From the NCBI GenBank assembly GCA_047967505.1, contig CM106539.1: a stretch of 64,000 bases of DNA; one strand, 5' to 3'. Positions within the stretch are counted from its first letter, which is position 1. Each line of letters starts with the position of its first letter. Of the stretch, positions 1 through 10,904 are shown in pieces. The position numbers and the translations under genes were made by a program. Origin of the DNA: Dipteris shenzhenensis (lineage: Eukaryota > Polypodiophyta > Polypodiopsida > Gleicheniales). The notes below the pieces were generated by a model that saw only the letters and a program-made list of their open reading frames with translations, made no database searches and was not told the DNA's origin.

Positions 1-1112
1 CCAATGGCCTTCACCCAAGAAGAACAAGCATTTTTTCGGTCGATTTTGGCCATGACCTCCACCACAATGTCTCCTGCCACTGCCTCATAGGAACAATGAT
101 TGTGGTTGCTCTTCTTGCACAAAATATGCACCCGGATCCTACTGTTGAGACCAATTGCTCTTTGGCCATGACCATTATAGTGGCATCCCACAATGTTGTG
201 AGTGTTGGTCAAGTAGACCACGCACCAATTAGCATTGAGGGCACACTCGACTACTGCAGAATAACCAGGATTGTGGTAGTGAGTACACCATATACCTTTC
301 GACCCTTTAGCATGACTGATCCTTCTCCGAAAGCTAGTGGAGATCTCTTACCCCCTTTAGAGGCTTGCTGTGTCTTTGTCTCTACTTCCGAGTTGGATTC
401 CTCTGAGCTGGTTTCTTCAAAGCTTTTGTCAGAGTTGGCAACATTCGAATCTTCATCGCTATCATCCAACTTCTTAGATTTTGCCAATTTCTTCTTGGTT
501 TTGCTTTTTGAGGATTTGTGGTTCTTGGCCATCCTACCATGCACAGATTCCCCTGGTCGCACTTCTTGTGCCATGACTATCATGAGGTCGTTTGTGTCTG
601 ATCCACTTTGGCCAACACCATTCGCAAATTCTGAGATAGCCCCGAAATGAAGTAATTGTTCAGCACCTCCTAAGCAAGCCAATTTTCTTGTGGCACACGT
701 TGCATTAGTAAGTTGAATTTGGATGCATAATCCTCCACATCCTGATCTCCTTGATCCAACTGTCGCAGTCTATCCAAAGTTTGTAGAATCATTTTCTCCT
801 TATGAAACCTTCTAAGAATGTAGTGCAGATGAGATCATATGAGGCAAATTGGTCCATCGCATACTTTGCAAGCCACCTTGATGCCTTGCCTACTAAGGTT
901 GATTCAAACACTACCTCTTGTGAGAGTGCTACCACCGGTGGTAGATTGTTGACTGCATACACCTTCTCAAACTGTCAGACATGAGTATCTGGGTCATCAT
1001 ATTTTTTTCTTGAAAACTTGGCATACTTGACTTGGCCCACCATTGCGGTGCCTCCAATGTTTGGTGCTCCTCCTCCTGATGGTGCTCCTTGACCAAAGAG
1101 ATTGTGAGAAGC
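1..1112 (-). pseudogene. Degenerate Ty3/gypsy-like gag, minus strand
   Basis: Read on the minus strand from about 1112 downward, this stretch encodes a gag capsid-like protein in pieces. Visible landmarks are VGQVKYAKF near 1040, GKASRWLAKYAM near 870, and DVEDYASKFNLLMQ near 740-700, followed by a GLSQNLRMVLAKVDQ segment. This order matches the plant Retrotrans_gag domain. A Lys/Ser/Asp/Glu-rich tail follows at 251-560 (for example KSKKLDDSDEDSN). The reading frame changes at least twice and has internal stops, so it is a relic. No zinc knuckle is convincing at 1-190. The assignment to gypsy rests on motif spacing seen by eye. Its upstream (N-terminal) side continues to 1474 and then, beyond the inserted element D, at 30954-31197. 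Confidence 0.6.
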
Positions 1113-1474
1113 AACCGAAACTATTGTTGGAGATGAGGATACACTCAACACTCTGCATCCATCCAGTGAGACCCGTACCTACTTCCTAGACCACTACAGC
1201 CATGGTGGTGAGAGTGAATGAAGGTGTCCCTTGATGATGGTCAAGTCCGCTCAAAGAGCCTTGAGACAAGACGTTTCCATGCTCAGGATCACTCCTCCTT
1301 CACCATAACCATGCCATTGGTGTCAAAGGATCAAGAGGGCCTTGTGATCGTGTGTGCATGCATGCCTACTAGAAAGATAGCAACTGCAGAATGCATTGCC
1401 AAGACCACCGGATGAGGTTCTTCACTAGGATTTCTGCACTCGCTCGATCGTAAGCAGGGTGGTGGGGATCAATT
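1113..1474 (-). other. Upstream flank of the old gag, interrupted at 1474
   Basis: There is no independent gene here. On the minus strand a short open stretch runs from 1474 to about 1375, and it lines up in frame with the ORF ending at 30954 once element D and one copy of its target duplication are removed. The segment at 1218-1415 on the plus strand is open by chance and has no recognisable domain. The last five bases before element D (1470-1474) are caatt, which match ccatt at 30954-30958 except for one base. Confidence 0.4.
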
Positions 1475-1800
1475 TATTGGGATAAGTGTGATCAAGGGCT
1501 TGCTCTAAGGTGCATGTGTGCATCTAGGGGACTCACACATGTGTGTGTGTGTGTGTAGTAGAAGCACACCTAGTGCTATGAGGTGTCTAGACCATGATAT
1601 AAGTGATGATGTAATGCAAAGGTCCCCCACATGGGGTGGTGCCTATGATTTAGGAGTTACCTCCTTTGATGTAGGAGAGGTGCCATTGTTTTAGGCCACC
1701 CTCTCTCCATTTCTATAAAAGAGGGACTTCCCTCTCACAATGAATAGAACACCCATTTGAATATCTCATGTGTTCTCACTCACCTCCATGATGAAGCTCT
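1475..1800 (+). repeat. Element D 5' LTR, left part
   Basis: It matches 30586-30940 along its length, including the shared GGGATAAGTGTG start, a (TG)n tract near 1542-1558 and a TATAAAAG box at 1714-1721. The first bases are eroded (tatt where the right LTR has TGAT). The LTR is broken after aagctct by the minus-strand copia A4, and its last 20-odd bases reappear at 23476-23497. Confidence 0.85.
1714..1721 (+). promoter_or_regulatory. TATA box in element D LTR
   Basis: TATAAAAG lies about 87 bases before the A4 insertion. The right LTR has TATATAAGAG at 30845-30854 and element F has CTATAAAATG at 56351-56360, in the same position relative to the LTR end. It is a likely Pol II start signal for the genomic RNA, inferred from position and conservation. 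Confidence 0.6.
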
Positions 1801-2159
1801 TGTGAAGAGAGTGGGAGAGAAGTGAGTCTCACTTGTAGATTTCTCACATACACAATAGGGGAATACACACAAAGGTGGAGGCTGAAAATAGTTTTCCTCT
1901 TCTTAGTTGTGTAAGCCAAAAGAACTCTCTCTAAGTATAAAAGGACTATATAGATAAACCCTATATGTGGGTCTCAGACCAAACTTAGCTAACCTGGGTG
2001 GCATACTAACTGAGCCACTAACTAGAGTACATAAAGATATCTATCATTCAGCTATTATTCATGGGGGGTGTACCAACTGCATCTGTAGCTAACAAGTCAG
2101 TGACATAAATGCACAATGGTCACCTTGGCATATCAGGAGTGGAGCTTGATATCTCAACA
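1801..2159 (-). repeat. A4 3' LTR (left copy)
   Basis: Reverse complement of the family A LTR: in element orientation it begins TGTTGAGATATC and ends CTTCACA. It is 359 bp, matched by 23113-23470 and by the LTRs of A1, A2 and A3. Immediately inside, 2160-2175 is the pyrimidine complement of the purine tract that primes plus-strand synthesis. Confidence 0.9.
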
Positions 2160-4915
2160 CTACCCCTTGAGCTCAATCCCAATTCCTGCAAGCCAAGCAG
2201 GTCTCTGAACTTGCATAGCTTCTCTACACCTAATGCCTTCGTGAATATGTCAGCTACCTGATCCTCTGTGCTGACATAAACCAGATCAATAAAACCTACT
2301 AGAACCTTCTCCTACACATAGTGATAATGCACCTCAATGTGCTTTGTTCTAGCATGATAGACTGGGTTATTTGCCAAGTGTATACTGCTCATGTTGTCAC
2401 AATAAATGACAACTAGCCCATCTCTAGACTGATGCATATCATAAAGTAGCTTACGCAACCAAGCTACCTCACATGCAGCCATTGCTACACCCCTGTACTC
2501 AGCCTCTGTGCTCCACAAGGCAACTGTAGGCTGTTTCTTGCTGCTCCAAGTGACTGCAGCACTCCCAAAAGAGAACACCACTGGTAGATCGTCTACCAAA
2601 AATACTACCAGCCCAATCAGCATCAGTGTATCCATGCAACTGTATCTGAACTCTAGTCTCATAAAATAGTCCATACTGCACTGTGGACTTCACACAATTG
2701 AGTATGCATCTAGCCGCATCCAAATGTGGTTTGCTTGGCATAAACTGACTTACCAAACCAAGAGTATGGCTCAAATCTGGCCTAGTAATAGTCATATAAA
2801 TCAAACTTCCTACTATGCGTCTGTACATAGTAGGGTCTTCCAGAAGCTCACCTGCATGTGTGCTCAGCTTTACATTCTGCTCCAAAGGAATTGAAATAGA
2901 CTTACAGCCTGTCATCCCATATTTGGACAGCATGTCCAATCCATACTGCCTCTGCAAGATCCATATCCCACTTGTGGATCTAATCACCTCAATGCCCAAG
3001 AAGTAACGCAGCTCTCCCAAATCCTTCATCTCAAACTTCTACTTCAATAGCATTTTCACATGAAGGATATCTTCATCACTATCACCTGTGATGATCAAAT
3101 CATCAACATTAATGACAAGCAGTATAATATCTTTCTCCATTTTTCTCACATAAAGTGAGAAATCTGCCGTGGAAATCTGAAAGCCAATAGAGACAAGATA
3201 CTGTCCTATCTTGTCAGACCATGCTCTGGGTGCTTGCTTCAAGCCATACAAGGCTTTCTTCAACCTGCAAACAAACTCAAGATGAACATCATGCACATAA
3301 CCTGGTGGCTACTCCATATAGACCTCTTCTTCCAAATCACCATGCAAGAAGGCATTCTTTACATCCATCTAATGTAAAGACCATCCCTTTGATGTAGCCA
3401 TAGTAATGATTGCTCTTACGGTTGCCATCCTTGCAATCGGACTGAATGTTTCTTCATAATCAATGCCATATGTCTGTGCATACCCCTTGACAACTAATCT
3501 TGCTCATAGAACCATCTCCATTGTGCTTCACCTTATAGACCCACTTGGAGCCAATTGCATTCTTGTCTTTAGGAAAAGGCACCAATTCCCATGTAGCATT
3601 TGCTTCCAAGGCATCCATTTCTTCATCCATGCCTTTCTCCCATTTTTCTTTTCCCATGGCTTGCTCAAAAGAAGTGGGCTCTGGTTCATGTACCACTTTG
3701 ACCATATAGGCATAGTGAATGGCTGTAAATCCATCATATTTCAGCCTATCCACAAGATACCTAGCTCTGGTAGACCTATGCAAAATAGGCTCACTACCAG
3801 GTGATGTCAAAACATCCCTTGTCTTCCTTACTCTAGGTGTAACAATAGAAGGAATACCCAACTCATCATCAAGGCTCTATTCTGAGCCACTAGATTCACC
3901 ATCCACACAAGAGTGACCTGCATTCACATCAAACATGGGCTGATCTACTTTCTCTTTTCCTTTTTATGATACTTGCATACCACTATCTGCATTGCTTTGA
4001 GGAGATCCTCCTGATCTCAATCTACCTGTCCATGGCAAAGTATGTGAACCACTTCTAGAGGACACTACAGGTCCACTAATATTTTGTGATTGTTGCTGTG
4101 AATTCTATGCAGCATTACCATTTTGTGCATCTACATCATCAATCACATTTACTGGTTTACACCAGCTGCTCATCTCATCAAAAACAGCATCTCTGCATAT
4201 TGCAAACTTACGAGTAGAGGGGTTATAGCATCTATACCCTTTCTGCTGTAGAGAATAACCAATAAAGATGCACTTCTCAGCTTTTGGATCCAACTTGGAT
4301 CTCAACTCATCTGGCACATGAACATAGGCAATGCAACCAAAAACTTTCAAATGAGAAATATACGGTTTCCTACTAGTATACCTATCCTCTGGCATCATGC
4401 CATGTATTACTACAGTGGGAGTCTTGTTCATTATGTAGATTGCTATAGCAACTGCTTCAGTCCAATAATAATCTGGCTAGTCTTTTTTGTTGACCATGGC
4501 ACGAGATACCTCTCCAATATGCCTGTTTTTCCTTTCTGCAAGTCCATTTTGTTGTGGGGTATGACTACATGAATATTGCTGCTTTATGCCGTGCTCCTGC
4601 AGGAACCTTGCAAACTCATTTGAGAGGTACTCTCCCCCTCCATCTGACCTAAGGCATTTTATTTGCAGGCTTGTTTCTTTCTCAACCATAGCTCTAAAAG
4701 CTTTGAAACGCCCAAACACTTCACTTTTCTTTTTCATAAAATACACCCAAACTTTTCTGCTGTAGTCATCAATAAAAGTGACAAAATAATGACAGTTTCC
4801 AATATATGTAGTTTTAGTAGTCCACACATTAGAGTGGATTAATTCCAATGGCTTCTTACTCTCTTAAACATGTCTACGAAATGGTTTCCTTCCCTGTTTT
4901 CCAAATTGACAGGCT
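2118..4915 (-). pseudogene. A4 pol: integrase core, reverse transcriptase, RNase H (copia order)
   Basis: From high to low coordinates the minus strand shows the integrase core (4848-4105: LRSDGGGEY, NGLAERKNR), a linker with the FEQAMGKEKWEK motif (about 3660), RT palm segments, the catalytic motif region near 3110 reading INVDDLIITG, then KDLGELRYFLG (about 3010) and RNase H with STEAEY (about 2510) and the DNMSSIHL/ARTKHIEVHYH block (about 2400-2330). Three catalytic positions can be judged: integrase Asp1 is Asn (IHSNVW), the RT YVDD is NVDD, and the RNase H Ser-Ser-Thr-Glu region is changed (ALWSTEAEY). Frameshifts near 3030, 3300, 3460 and 4100 break the frame. The N-terminal part of integrase continues at 18280 beyond B5. 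Confidence 0.85.
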
Positions 4916-4920
4916 TCACA
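4916..4920. repeat. Target-site duplication TCACA, left copy, of B5
   Basis: TCACA here and at 18275-18279 flank B5 exactly. Removing B5 and one copy restores a reading identical in layout to the uninterrupted integrase of A1 near 12970-12985. Confidence 0.92.
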
Positions 4921-5617
4921 TGTAAGAAAATAATACAACGTCTGTGCTCAACAGATAACATGATCTCATACGCAAGAGAGAAAAACAAGATAATCTGGAG
5001 AATCGAAAATTTGATTACTATAGAACTAATACAATAGATGGCGCAGCCTCCCAACCGTGCGCTCCTGTGAAAGAAGCTTTGATGGTGTGCTGGAAACAGT
5101 AGAAGATAGAGGTTGGATGCTAAGGAATCAGGGTTGTTGTAGCCATTGATGAAATGGGCTTCACAGGCTTGCTCTTATATAGCCACCAGTCGTAGTCGGT
5201 TAGGCTCAATTGGGTGACCGACCTAGTCCCCCCAAAATGGTCGACTGGGGTCGGTCCCGAAATAGGCCACCGACCATACGATAGAACCGGTGCACCTAGA
5301 GCCATCCAGGATCATCCGAGGCTCCAAACGGGCCCCGCAACCTGACAGTGGGCTACCCCAGGAAATGCTCCATCTACCCTCAGTGCGATCAGTCAAGGGA
5401 TGCCTTCCCGCACTTGCATGTAGCCTAGTTGGCGGTGTGCCAACTCTGTCTGAAGCCGTCCAGCCATCAGGCCACACATGGCCCCCATCTGGTGTCCAAA
5501 CCAAGACCTATCGGATAACTGAGCTACTCAAATGCCTTCTCCTCATAGGGGGGGCTTACAAGTAGAGTTAGCTAGTTCTCACGTAGTTACATGAGAGTGG
5601 AGCATTAATATCTAACA
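4921..5617 (-). repeat. B5 3' LTR (left copy)
   Basis: It is a 697-bp LTR, shorter than its partner at 17542-18274 (733 bp) by small deletions. In element orientation a CTATATAAGAGC box lies about 440 bp from the LTR start, a likely promoter. The adjoining 5618-5640 reads ccccccctcaatgtccaccc, the complement of the polypurine tract. Confidence 0.9.
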
Positions 5618-5640
5618 CCCCCCCTCAATGTCCACCCGCA

Positions 5641-6242
5641 AGTGAACTTACTTTTTCGGTCCAATGCCAAGTCGATGAAGATGCCTCTCCAACAAGTCCC
5701 TTCCAAGAGCCTTTGTGAAGATGTCCGCAGCATTCTCTGTAGTCGGACAATACACCAAGTGGACCTCTCCATCCATGATGAGCTCACGTACAAAGTGATA
5801 TTGAATCTCAATGTGTTTTGTGCGAGCGTGGAACGCCAAGTTCTTTGCAATCACCACGCAACTCTGATTGTCACATGATAACTACGTAGGCTTGTTCTGC
5901 ACTACTGCACCCATGTCCCCCAAAATCCTACTCAACCACATTGACTCGCAAGAAGCAAAGGATGCAGATTTGTACTCGGCCTCGGTAGAAGAAAGAGCAA
6001 CTGTGGGTTGCTTCTTGCTGACCCATGACACAACTCCAGATCCAAGTGAGAAACAATACCCTGTCACTGATCTCCTACTGTCCACATCTCCTGCCCCAAT
6101 CTGAGTCATAGAATCCGGTCAAGATGTTGCCCTTGGCATAGGTCACTGATCTCCTACTGTCCACATCTCCTGCCCCAATCTGAGTCATAGAATCCGGTCA
6201 AGATGTTGCCCTTGGTATAGGTGATGTATTTGAACACTCGCA
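5641..6242 (-). pseudogene. B5 RNase H and pol C-terminus
   Basis: The minus strand encodes the end of a copia RNase [14 protein letters not shown] (about 6075), [10 protein letters not shown] (about 5985), then after a TAG the DN..SC..IAKN and ARTKHIEIQYHFVRE blocks (about 5880-5790) and ENAADIFTKALGRDL (about 5720). The terminal sequence HRLGIGPKK stops just before the purine tract. A 79-bp tandem duplication at 6063-6220 throws the frame. The upstream palm of RT lies across element C6 at 8879 and above. Confidence 0.88.
6063..6220. repeat. 79-bp tandem duplication inside B5 RNase H
   Basis: Units 6063-6141 and 6142-6220 differ at about one base. The period of 79 is not a multiple of three, so it also shifts the reading frame. 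The near identity suggests that it is recent relative to other damage in B5. Confidence 0.9.
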
Positions 6243-6247
6243 TCCCT

Positions 6248-6536
6248 TGATGGGATATCTCAAGGTGTATGCCTCAGGCACACCTTGGTTTCTATGTGTG
6301 AGTGCTAGAGGCACAGTTAGGTGCCCACAAGCACAATTAGGTGGTGGAGAGCCACATAGGATGATTGAGAGAATCTAGGAGCAGATTGAGGAGATGATTG
6401 TGGAGCTCCGAAGTCATCAGTGATGTCAGTGAGCATGTATGAGGTGCCTACTTAAAGGACCTCACTCTTCATCATTCTATAATGCAAGTATTATGAGTTT
6501 GTGTTCACTATTTGCTTTCCTTTCAGCTTTCCAACA
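6248..6536 (+). repeat. C6 5' LTR
   Basis: It begins TGATGGGATATC and ends TTTCCAACA. Near its start a strong inverted repeat occurs (CAAGGTGT ... ACACCTTG around GCCTCAGGC), which could fold in RNA at the 5' or 3' end. The partner is at 8586-8873. Confidence 0.92.
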
Positions 6537-6549
6537 TGGTATCAGAGCC
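6537..6549 (+). promoter_or_regulatory. C6 primer-binding site
   Basis: TGGTATCAGAGCC directly abuts the LTR and is complementary to the 3' end of initiator methionine tRNA, the usual copia primer. Confidence 0.9.
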
Positions 6550-7380
6550 CTTTGATCCCCTCTGATCCCATTTCTACCACATCATCATCTTCTTCTTCAC
6601 CATCTCTCCCTCTTCTCCCCAAAGTTTAATTAAGCTTATTCTACTCCGTTTCTCAAACATTTTCCACGCCCTTCCTGCTGAAGATCCACCTCAAAGGGTC
6701 AAAGCTCTAGCTGAAAGGAATCAAAGAAATATGCACTCGTTTCGTCGCCATTACATGCAGTTCGTCGACCTCTGTTCTTGCGTTTTCTCTCAACATACTC
6801 CATACTTCTCTAATTCCTTTCAAGGGGAGCTAGTCCATACCTAGAGCTATCCTGTGCTGAAATCTGAGCAGCAAGGGTTGCTTATTCAAGTTGAAAACAG
6901 AGAAAAACCAGTCAAAATTGAAAAGGCAAGCTATGGAGTTCTGACGCCTTTTTGCACCTCTTCTTCCCAGAGGATCTTTTGTGGTATAATAGCTCTCTTT
7001 TTCCTTAAAAACCCCCTTTTCCTTTGCTCTAAAGAGTAAGATACAAGCCCTCCAATTCAGCCTTTTGGTTTTGATAGTTTTGGCAAGTTTTTGAAGAAGA
7101 TGCTACATAAGATGCTATTCTAGCATTTCTGGTTTTTTGAAACTTTCAATAACTTTAGTACAAGTGTGGCTTCAGTTTTGTTTTGAATTGCTAAACCTGG
7201 TTTTGTTTGGAAAGTATTCATTTTAGCCACTTCTATGAAGCATGTAAGAAGAAGCATAATTGATTGAATATTGGTCACTAGTCTTTGCTACATCAAGTGC
7301 TTATATTTTGGAAGTCTTTCAGTTATTTTTTGCCTTGTAAGAGAGATAGACACTGCCCAATATCTGGGTTAGACCCTCTC
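6550..7380 (+). other. C6 5' untranslated leader
   Basis: An 830-bp leader without a convincing gene. Short motifs recur at the same place in elements D and F: GTTTTGG(C/T)A near 7077, TTTGTAAGAGAG near 7334, and the (G)GT(A/T)AGACYCTCTCATGG context of the gag start. Shared leader sequence in otherwise diverged relatives suggests a packaging or translation role, which is inference. Confidence 0.5.
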
Positions 7381-8211
7381 ATGGCTACCCTATTGAATCT
7401 AGAGAAGTTCAATGGAAAGGGCTTCCACACATGGCAGATGAAGGTGAAATTTGCATTGATGAGGGAGAACCTATGGGGACTTATCAAACCTACTCCAACC
7501 GCTTCTTCTACGGCCTCCAATGCTGGAGAATCCTCAACTCCGACACAATCGGCAAGGGATCCTGCTAGAGAAGAAAAAGCATATGGTATCATTGCTCTTG
7601 CTTTAGGAGATGATTATATTCATCACATCTCTGACTTAGAGTCTCCTTCAGAAGCTTGGCAGAAGCTTGACATGATTTTTGGTGCTAGCTCTCATATCTC
7701 TAAATTATCACTTAAAATCTCTTTCTTTGAATTGAATATGGCTAGTGGTACTACTTTGGCAGCTCATGTCAACTATATGCGGAGTCTTATGACTCAACTA
7801 GCTTCTATCAACTCTCCTATTACTCCAGATGTTGCTATGGCAGTGTTACTTAAGAGTATGCCTGAAGATTATGATCACATAGTTAGCACTTTGAAAAATC
7901 TTCCTAATCCGAATCTTGAAGGTATTATCTCTACTCTCCAAGAAGAAGAAAGGCATATGGAGCTCAGGAAAGGCAATGACACTGTTGATGCTGTAAAAGT
8001 TTAGAAGGGAATGTTTACCCCTTGCAATCACTGTGGAAAGACAAATCACCTTTCAAAGGACTGCTTCAAAATTAATCCATGCAAGCACTGTGGCAAGAAC
8101 AACCATAATAAGAAGTTTTGCAGAGCCAAAGCAAAGATAGAAAATGCAAATCTACTTTTAGTTGATGAGCCTCCACAAGATAAGGCATCCTTTGAAGATT
8201 ATGCATTTTAA
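7381..8211 (+). pseudogene. C6 gag, nearly intact (one in-frame TAG)
   Basis: The gene reads from ATG 7381 for 207 codons to a TAG at 8002-8004 and continues in the same frame to TAA at 8211, 276 residues in all. It has the copia gag N-terminus (KFNGKGFHTWQMKVKFALMR, about residues 9-28) and the conserved AW..L...F module (about residues 90-105). Two CX2CX4HX4C zinc knuckles follow the stop: CNHCGKTNHLSKDC and CKHCGKNNHNKKFC. The tail ends EDYAF. The knuckles would bind the RNA genome in the particle. The TAG falls where CAG (Gln) is plausible, so the gene may have been whole until recently. Start choice: first ATG after the conserved leader, matched by the F gag start at 57406. Confidence 0.85.
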
Positions 8212-8573
8212 ATCATCTCTATGTATGCTCCAGATCTCTCTTTTTATGTCAAGGTACTCAGCCTGGATAGTCCTCCAAAATGAATGAAATAAACTATTGT
8301 GTTTTTGTGTGTTTTGTAAACACCTCTGGTCACCTTATGATGTAGGCCATGTGTATGTTTTACTCCATGGTACCTCCTGCAGACATTGTGTGCATGTACA
8401 TGCAGGGGAGATAACCATTGGAAGGCCTTTTTGTATCCCTTTTATTTACCTTACACCCAAGGGAACCCTTGCTAGCATGAGAACCTAGCCATAGATTTAT
8501 CCTTGACCACCATGAGATGGCATGAGAAACTATGAGACTAGATGTATCCTTGACATAGCCTGAGGCATTTCCT
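8212..8573 (+). other. C6 3' untranslated region conserved with element D
   Basis: No reading frame of note. Blocks such as CACCTCTGGTCACC, ATGATGTAGGCCATGTG, TTGCTAGCATGAGA and CACCATGAGATGGCAT recur in order in element D (30365-30555). The region ends in the purine tract before the 3' LTR. Conservation of a non-coding segment between relatives with different LTRs points to a cis-acting role. Confidence 0.7.
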
Positions 8574-8585
8574 TGAGGGGGGGTT

Positions 8586-8873
8586 TGATGGGATATCTCA
8601 AGGTGTATGCCTCAGGCACACCTTGGTTTCTATGTGTGAGTGCTAGAGGCACAGTTAGGTGCCCACAAGCACAGTTAGGTGGTGGAGAGCCACATAGGAT
8701 GATTGAGAGAATCTAGGAGCAAATTGAGGAGATGATTGTGGAGCTCTGAAGTCATCAGTGATGTCAGTGAGCATGTATGAGGTGCCTACTTAAGGACCTC
8801 ACTCTTCTTCATTCTATAATGCAAGTATTCTGAGTTTGTGTTCACTCTTTGCTTTCCTTTCAGCTTTCCAACA
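8586..8873 (+). repeat. C6 3' LTR
   Basis: 288 bp, preceded by a GAGGGGGGG purine tract and followed by TCCCT, the right copy of the target duplication. It is aligned throughout with 6248-6536, with about eight differences and one single-base deletion. Confidence 0.92.
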
Positions 8874-8878
8874 TCCCT

Positions 8879-10533
8879 ACCCTCCAATGGTTCTCCCGGG
8901 GCTTATTGGAAAACCTGCTTAGTACACCAGTCGCAAAACTGATGCCCGACCATGTGTTGCACAGGTAAATCAAGCTGCCCACAAGCCTGTTGTACTTCGC
9001 TTTGTCCACCAATGGTGATGAATCCTCGTTTGAGAGCTTTGCATCAACCTCCATAGGGGTACCAACTGTCTTGCACTCAGCCATGCCAAATGCCTTCAGT
9101 ATCTCTCCAGCATACTTCAGCTGTGAAATGAAGATCTGTTTCGGCTCCTGCCAAACTTCAATCCCCAAACAAAAATGCATCAGTCCGAGGTCTGTCATTT
9201 CAAACTCTCTTCCTAGCAAATGCTTCGTCTATGAGATCTTCTCTTCATGGTTCCTTGTTATGACAAGGTCGTCCACATAAAGGACCACGATTATACACCT
9301 GCCTCCTTCTCTCAAGATATACAAATTTGCATCAAATGGGCTCCTCCTGAACCCATTTTGCAGAAAGTAGGCATCAATTCACTGGCACCACGCTCGTGGG
9401 ACCTGTTTCAGCCTATAAAGTGCCTTCTTCAATTTGGAGACTTTACCTTTTGAATAGGGGATCTCAAAACCTGGTGGTTGTTCCATGTATACCTCCTCCT
9501 TAAGATCTCCATTCAAAAAGGTGAATTTCACATCCATCTGAAACACAGGCCAATTTCCCTGGGCAGCTAAAGCCAAAACACTGCGAATTGTGGTTAATCG
9601 AGCTGTGGGAGCAAAAGTATCTTGATAATCAAAACCATGTACCTGTGCAAATCCTTTTGCCATGAGTCCAGCCTTGTACTTATCCAATGTGCCATCGGAC
9701 TTGTACTTGGTCTTGTACACCCACTTGGTTCCGATTACCTTGTGTTTTGGTGGTCGATCCACAAGGTCCCAAGTGTTGTTACCTTCTTGGTAATAGGGTT
9801 ATAGAGACGGTAACCCTTTGCCTCTTCATTATAGCCCAAGAAAATACACTTCGGGCTCTTCAGTTCCCATTTGGTCCTGGTAGCATCAGGGACATGCACA
9901 AAACAGTCACATCCAAAAACTCTGAAATGTGCAACTGAAGGTTTCTTACCAGAAAAGGCTTGCAGTGGAGTCATCCTGTTCACATCCTTCGTGTAGCTAC
10001 GATTGAGGATGTAAACTGCAGTGTTACATGCTTCAGCCTAGAAAGTCTTTGGCAAATCTTTCCCTATCATCATACTCCGGCCCATTTCACAGATGACACG
10101 CATCTTGCATTCTACTACTCCATTTTGCTGTGATGTTTGTGGCAGGGGTTTCTGCCTCTTGATCCCATGACTCTTGCAGTAACTTTCGAATTGAACTCTC
10201 CACCTCTGTCTAATCTCAACTTCTTCACCTTCCTTCCCGATTCTTTCTCGACCATTACATGACATTCCTTGAACCTACTGAAAGCCTCGTCTTTTGTCTT
10301 CAGGAAGTATATCCATATCCTTCTACTGTAGTTGTCGATCAGCGTCATGTAGTAGGAACCACCCAAAGCTTTCATCTCCATCTTTCCGCAGAGGTCCGTG
10401 TGAATGAGCTCTAAAGGAGCTTTTGCCCTGCTAGCCTCTTTAAGAAAGGGCTATCGATGCTACTTGCCCATCATGCAAGCTTCACATACATCGGGCAGAT
10501 CTGAAATTTCTGGTAGGTCTGCAATCATTTCAC
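8879..10533 (-). pseudogene. B5 integrase core and reverse transcriptase
   Basis: On the minus strand the integrase core starts near 10430 (ELIHTDLCGKM, first catalytic Asp present). It continues with YSRRIWIYFLKTKDEAF, KLRLDRGGEF (second Asp) and NGVVECKMR (Glu present, but the usual AERKNR is altered). RT follows: HKVIGTKWVYKTKYKSDGT near 9730, FQMDVKFTFLNGDLKEEVYMEQPPGFE near 9500, an intact LYVDDLVIT near 9275, and REFEMTDLGLMHFCLGIEVW near 9180. The sequence ends at the C6 junction. Stops and frameshifts occur at 10380, 10040, 9730 and 9370. Read with 5641-6242 it completes the pol of B5. Confidence 0.87.
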
Positions 10534-10538
10534 TTTTA

Positions 10539-10891
10539 TGTTGAGATATCGAGCTCCACTCGCGATATGCCAAGGTGACCGTTGTGTATTTATCTCACCG
10601 ACTTGTTAGATGGAGATGCGGTTGGTACACCGCCCACGAATAATAGCTAGATGATAGCTATCCTTATCTACACTAGTTCGTGGCTCAGTTAGTATGCCAC
10701 CTTAGTTAGTTGAGTTTGGTTTTGAGACCGACATATAGGGTTCTTCTATTTCTTTGTACTTGAGTTCTTTTGGCTTTCACAACTAAGAAGAGGAAAACTA
10801 TTTTCAGCCTCCACCTTTGTGTGTATTCCCCCATTGTGCATGTGAGAAAGCCGCAAGTGAGACTCCTTCCCTCTCTCCCACTATCTTCACA
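10539..10891 (+). repeat. A1 5' LTR
   Basis: TGTTGAGATATC to CTTCACA, 353 bp, preceded by TTTTA. It is the reference copy for family A. The stretch at 10740-10900, with CTTTGTACTTGAGTTC and AACTAAGAAGAGGAAAAC, is conserved among all eight family A LTRs in the window. Confidence 0.93.
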
Positions 10892-10904
10892 TGGTATCAG
10901 AGCC
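10892..10904 (+). promoter_or_regulatory. A1 primer-binding site
   Basis: TGGTATCAGAGCC immediately follows the LTR and pairs with initiator Met tRNA. Confidence 0.92.

Larger units (their letters stand above)
6248..8873 (+). mobile_element. Element C6: compact gag-only LTR retrotransposon
   Basis: It is complete: 289-bp LTRs (6248-6536, 8586-8873), a TGGTATCAGAGCC primer site, one gag gene, a purine tract (8574-8583) and a perfect TCCCT duplication (6243-6247, 8874-8878). Total length is 2626 bp. There is no protease, integrase or RT in the 1.2 kb outside gag and leader, so it must have moved with enzymes from another copia element. The architecture matches the class called TR-GAG (terminal-repeat elements with gag only). 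The two LTRs differ at roughly eight positions by eye, which makes it one of the younger insertions here. It sits in the RNase H region of B5. Confidence 0.92.

Noticed and set aside
96-650. 184-codon plus-strand ORF at the window start
   Set aside because: It overlaps the minus-strand gag whose motifs are recognisable. The plus-strand product has no domain.
5223-5565. Overlapping ORFs in the family B LTRs (also 17741-18133, 22387-22746)
   Set aside because: They repeat in each LTR copy on either strand and are open because the LTR is relatively GC-rich. No coding evidence.
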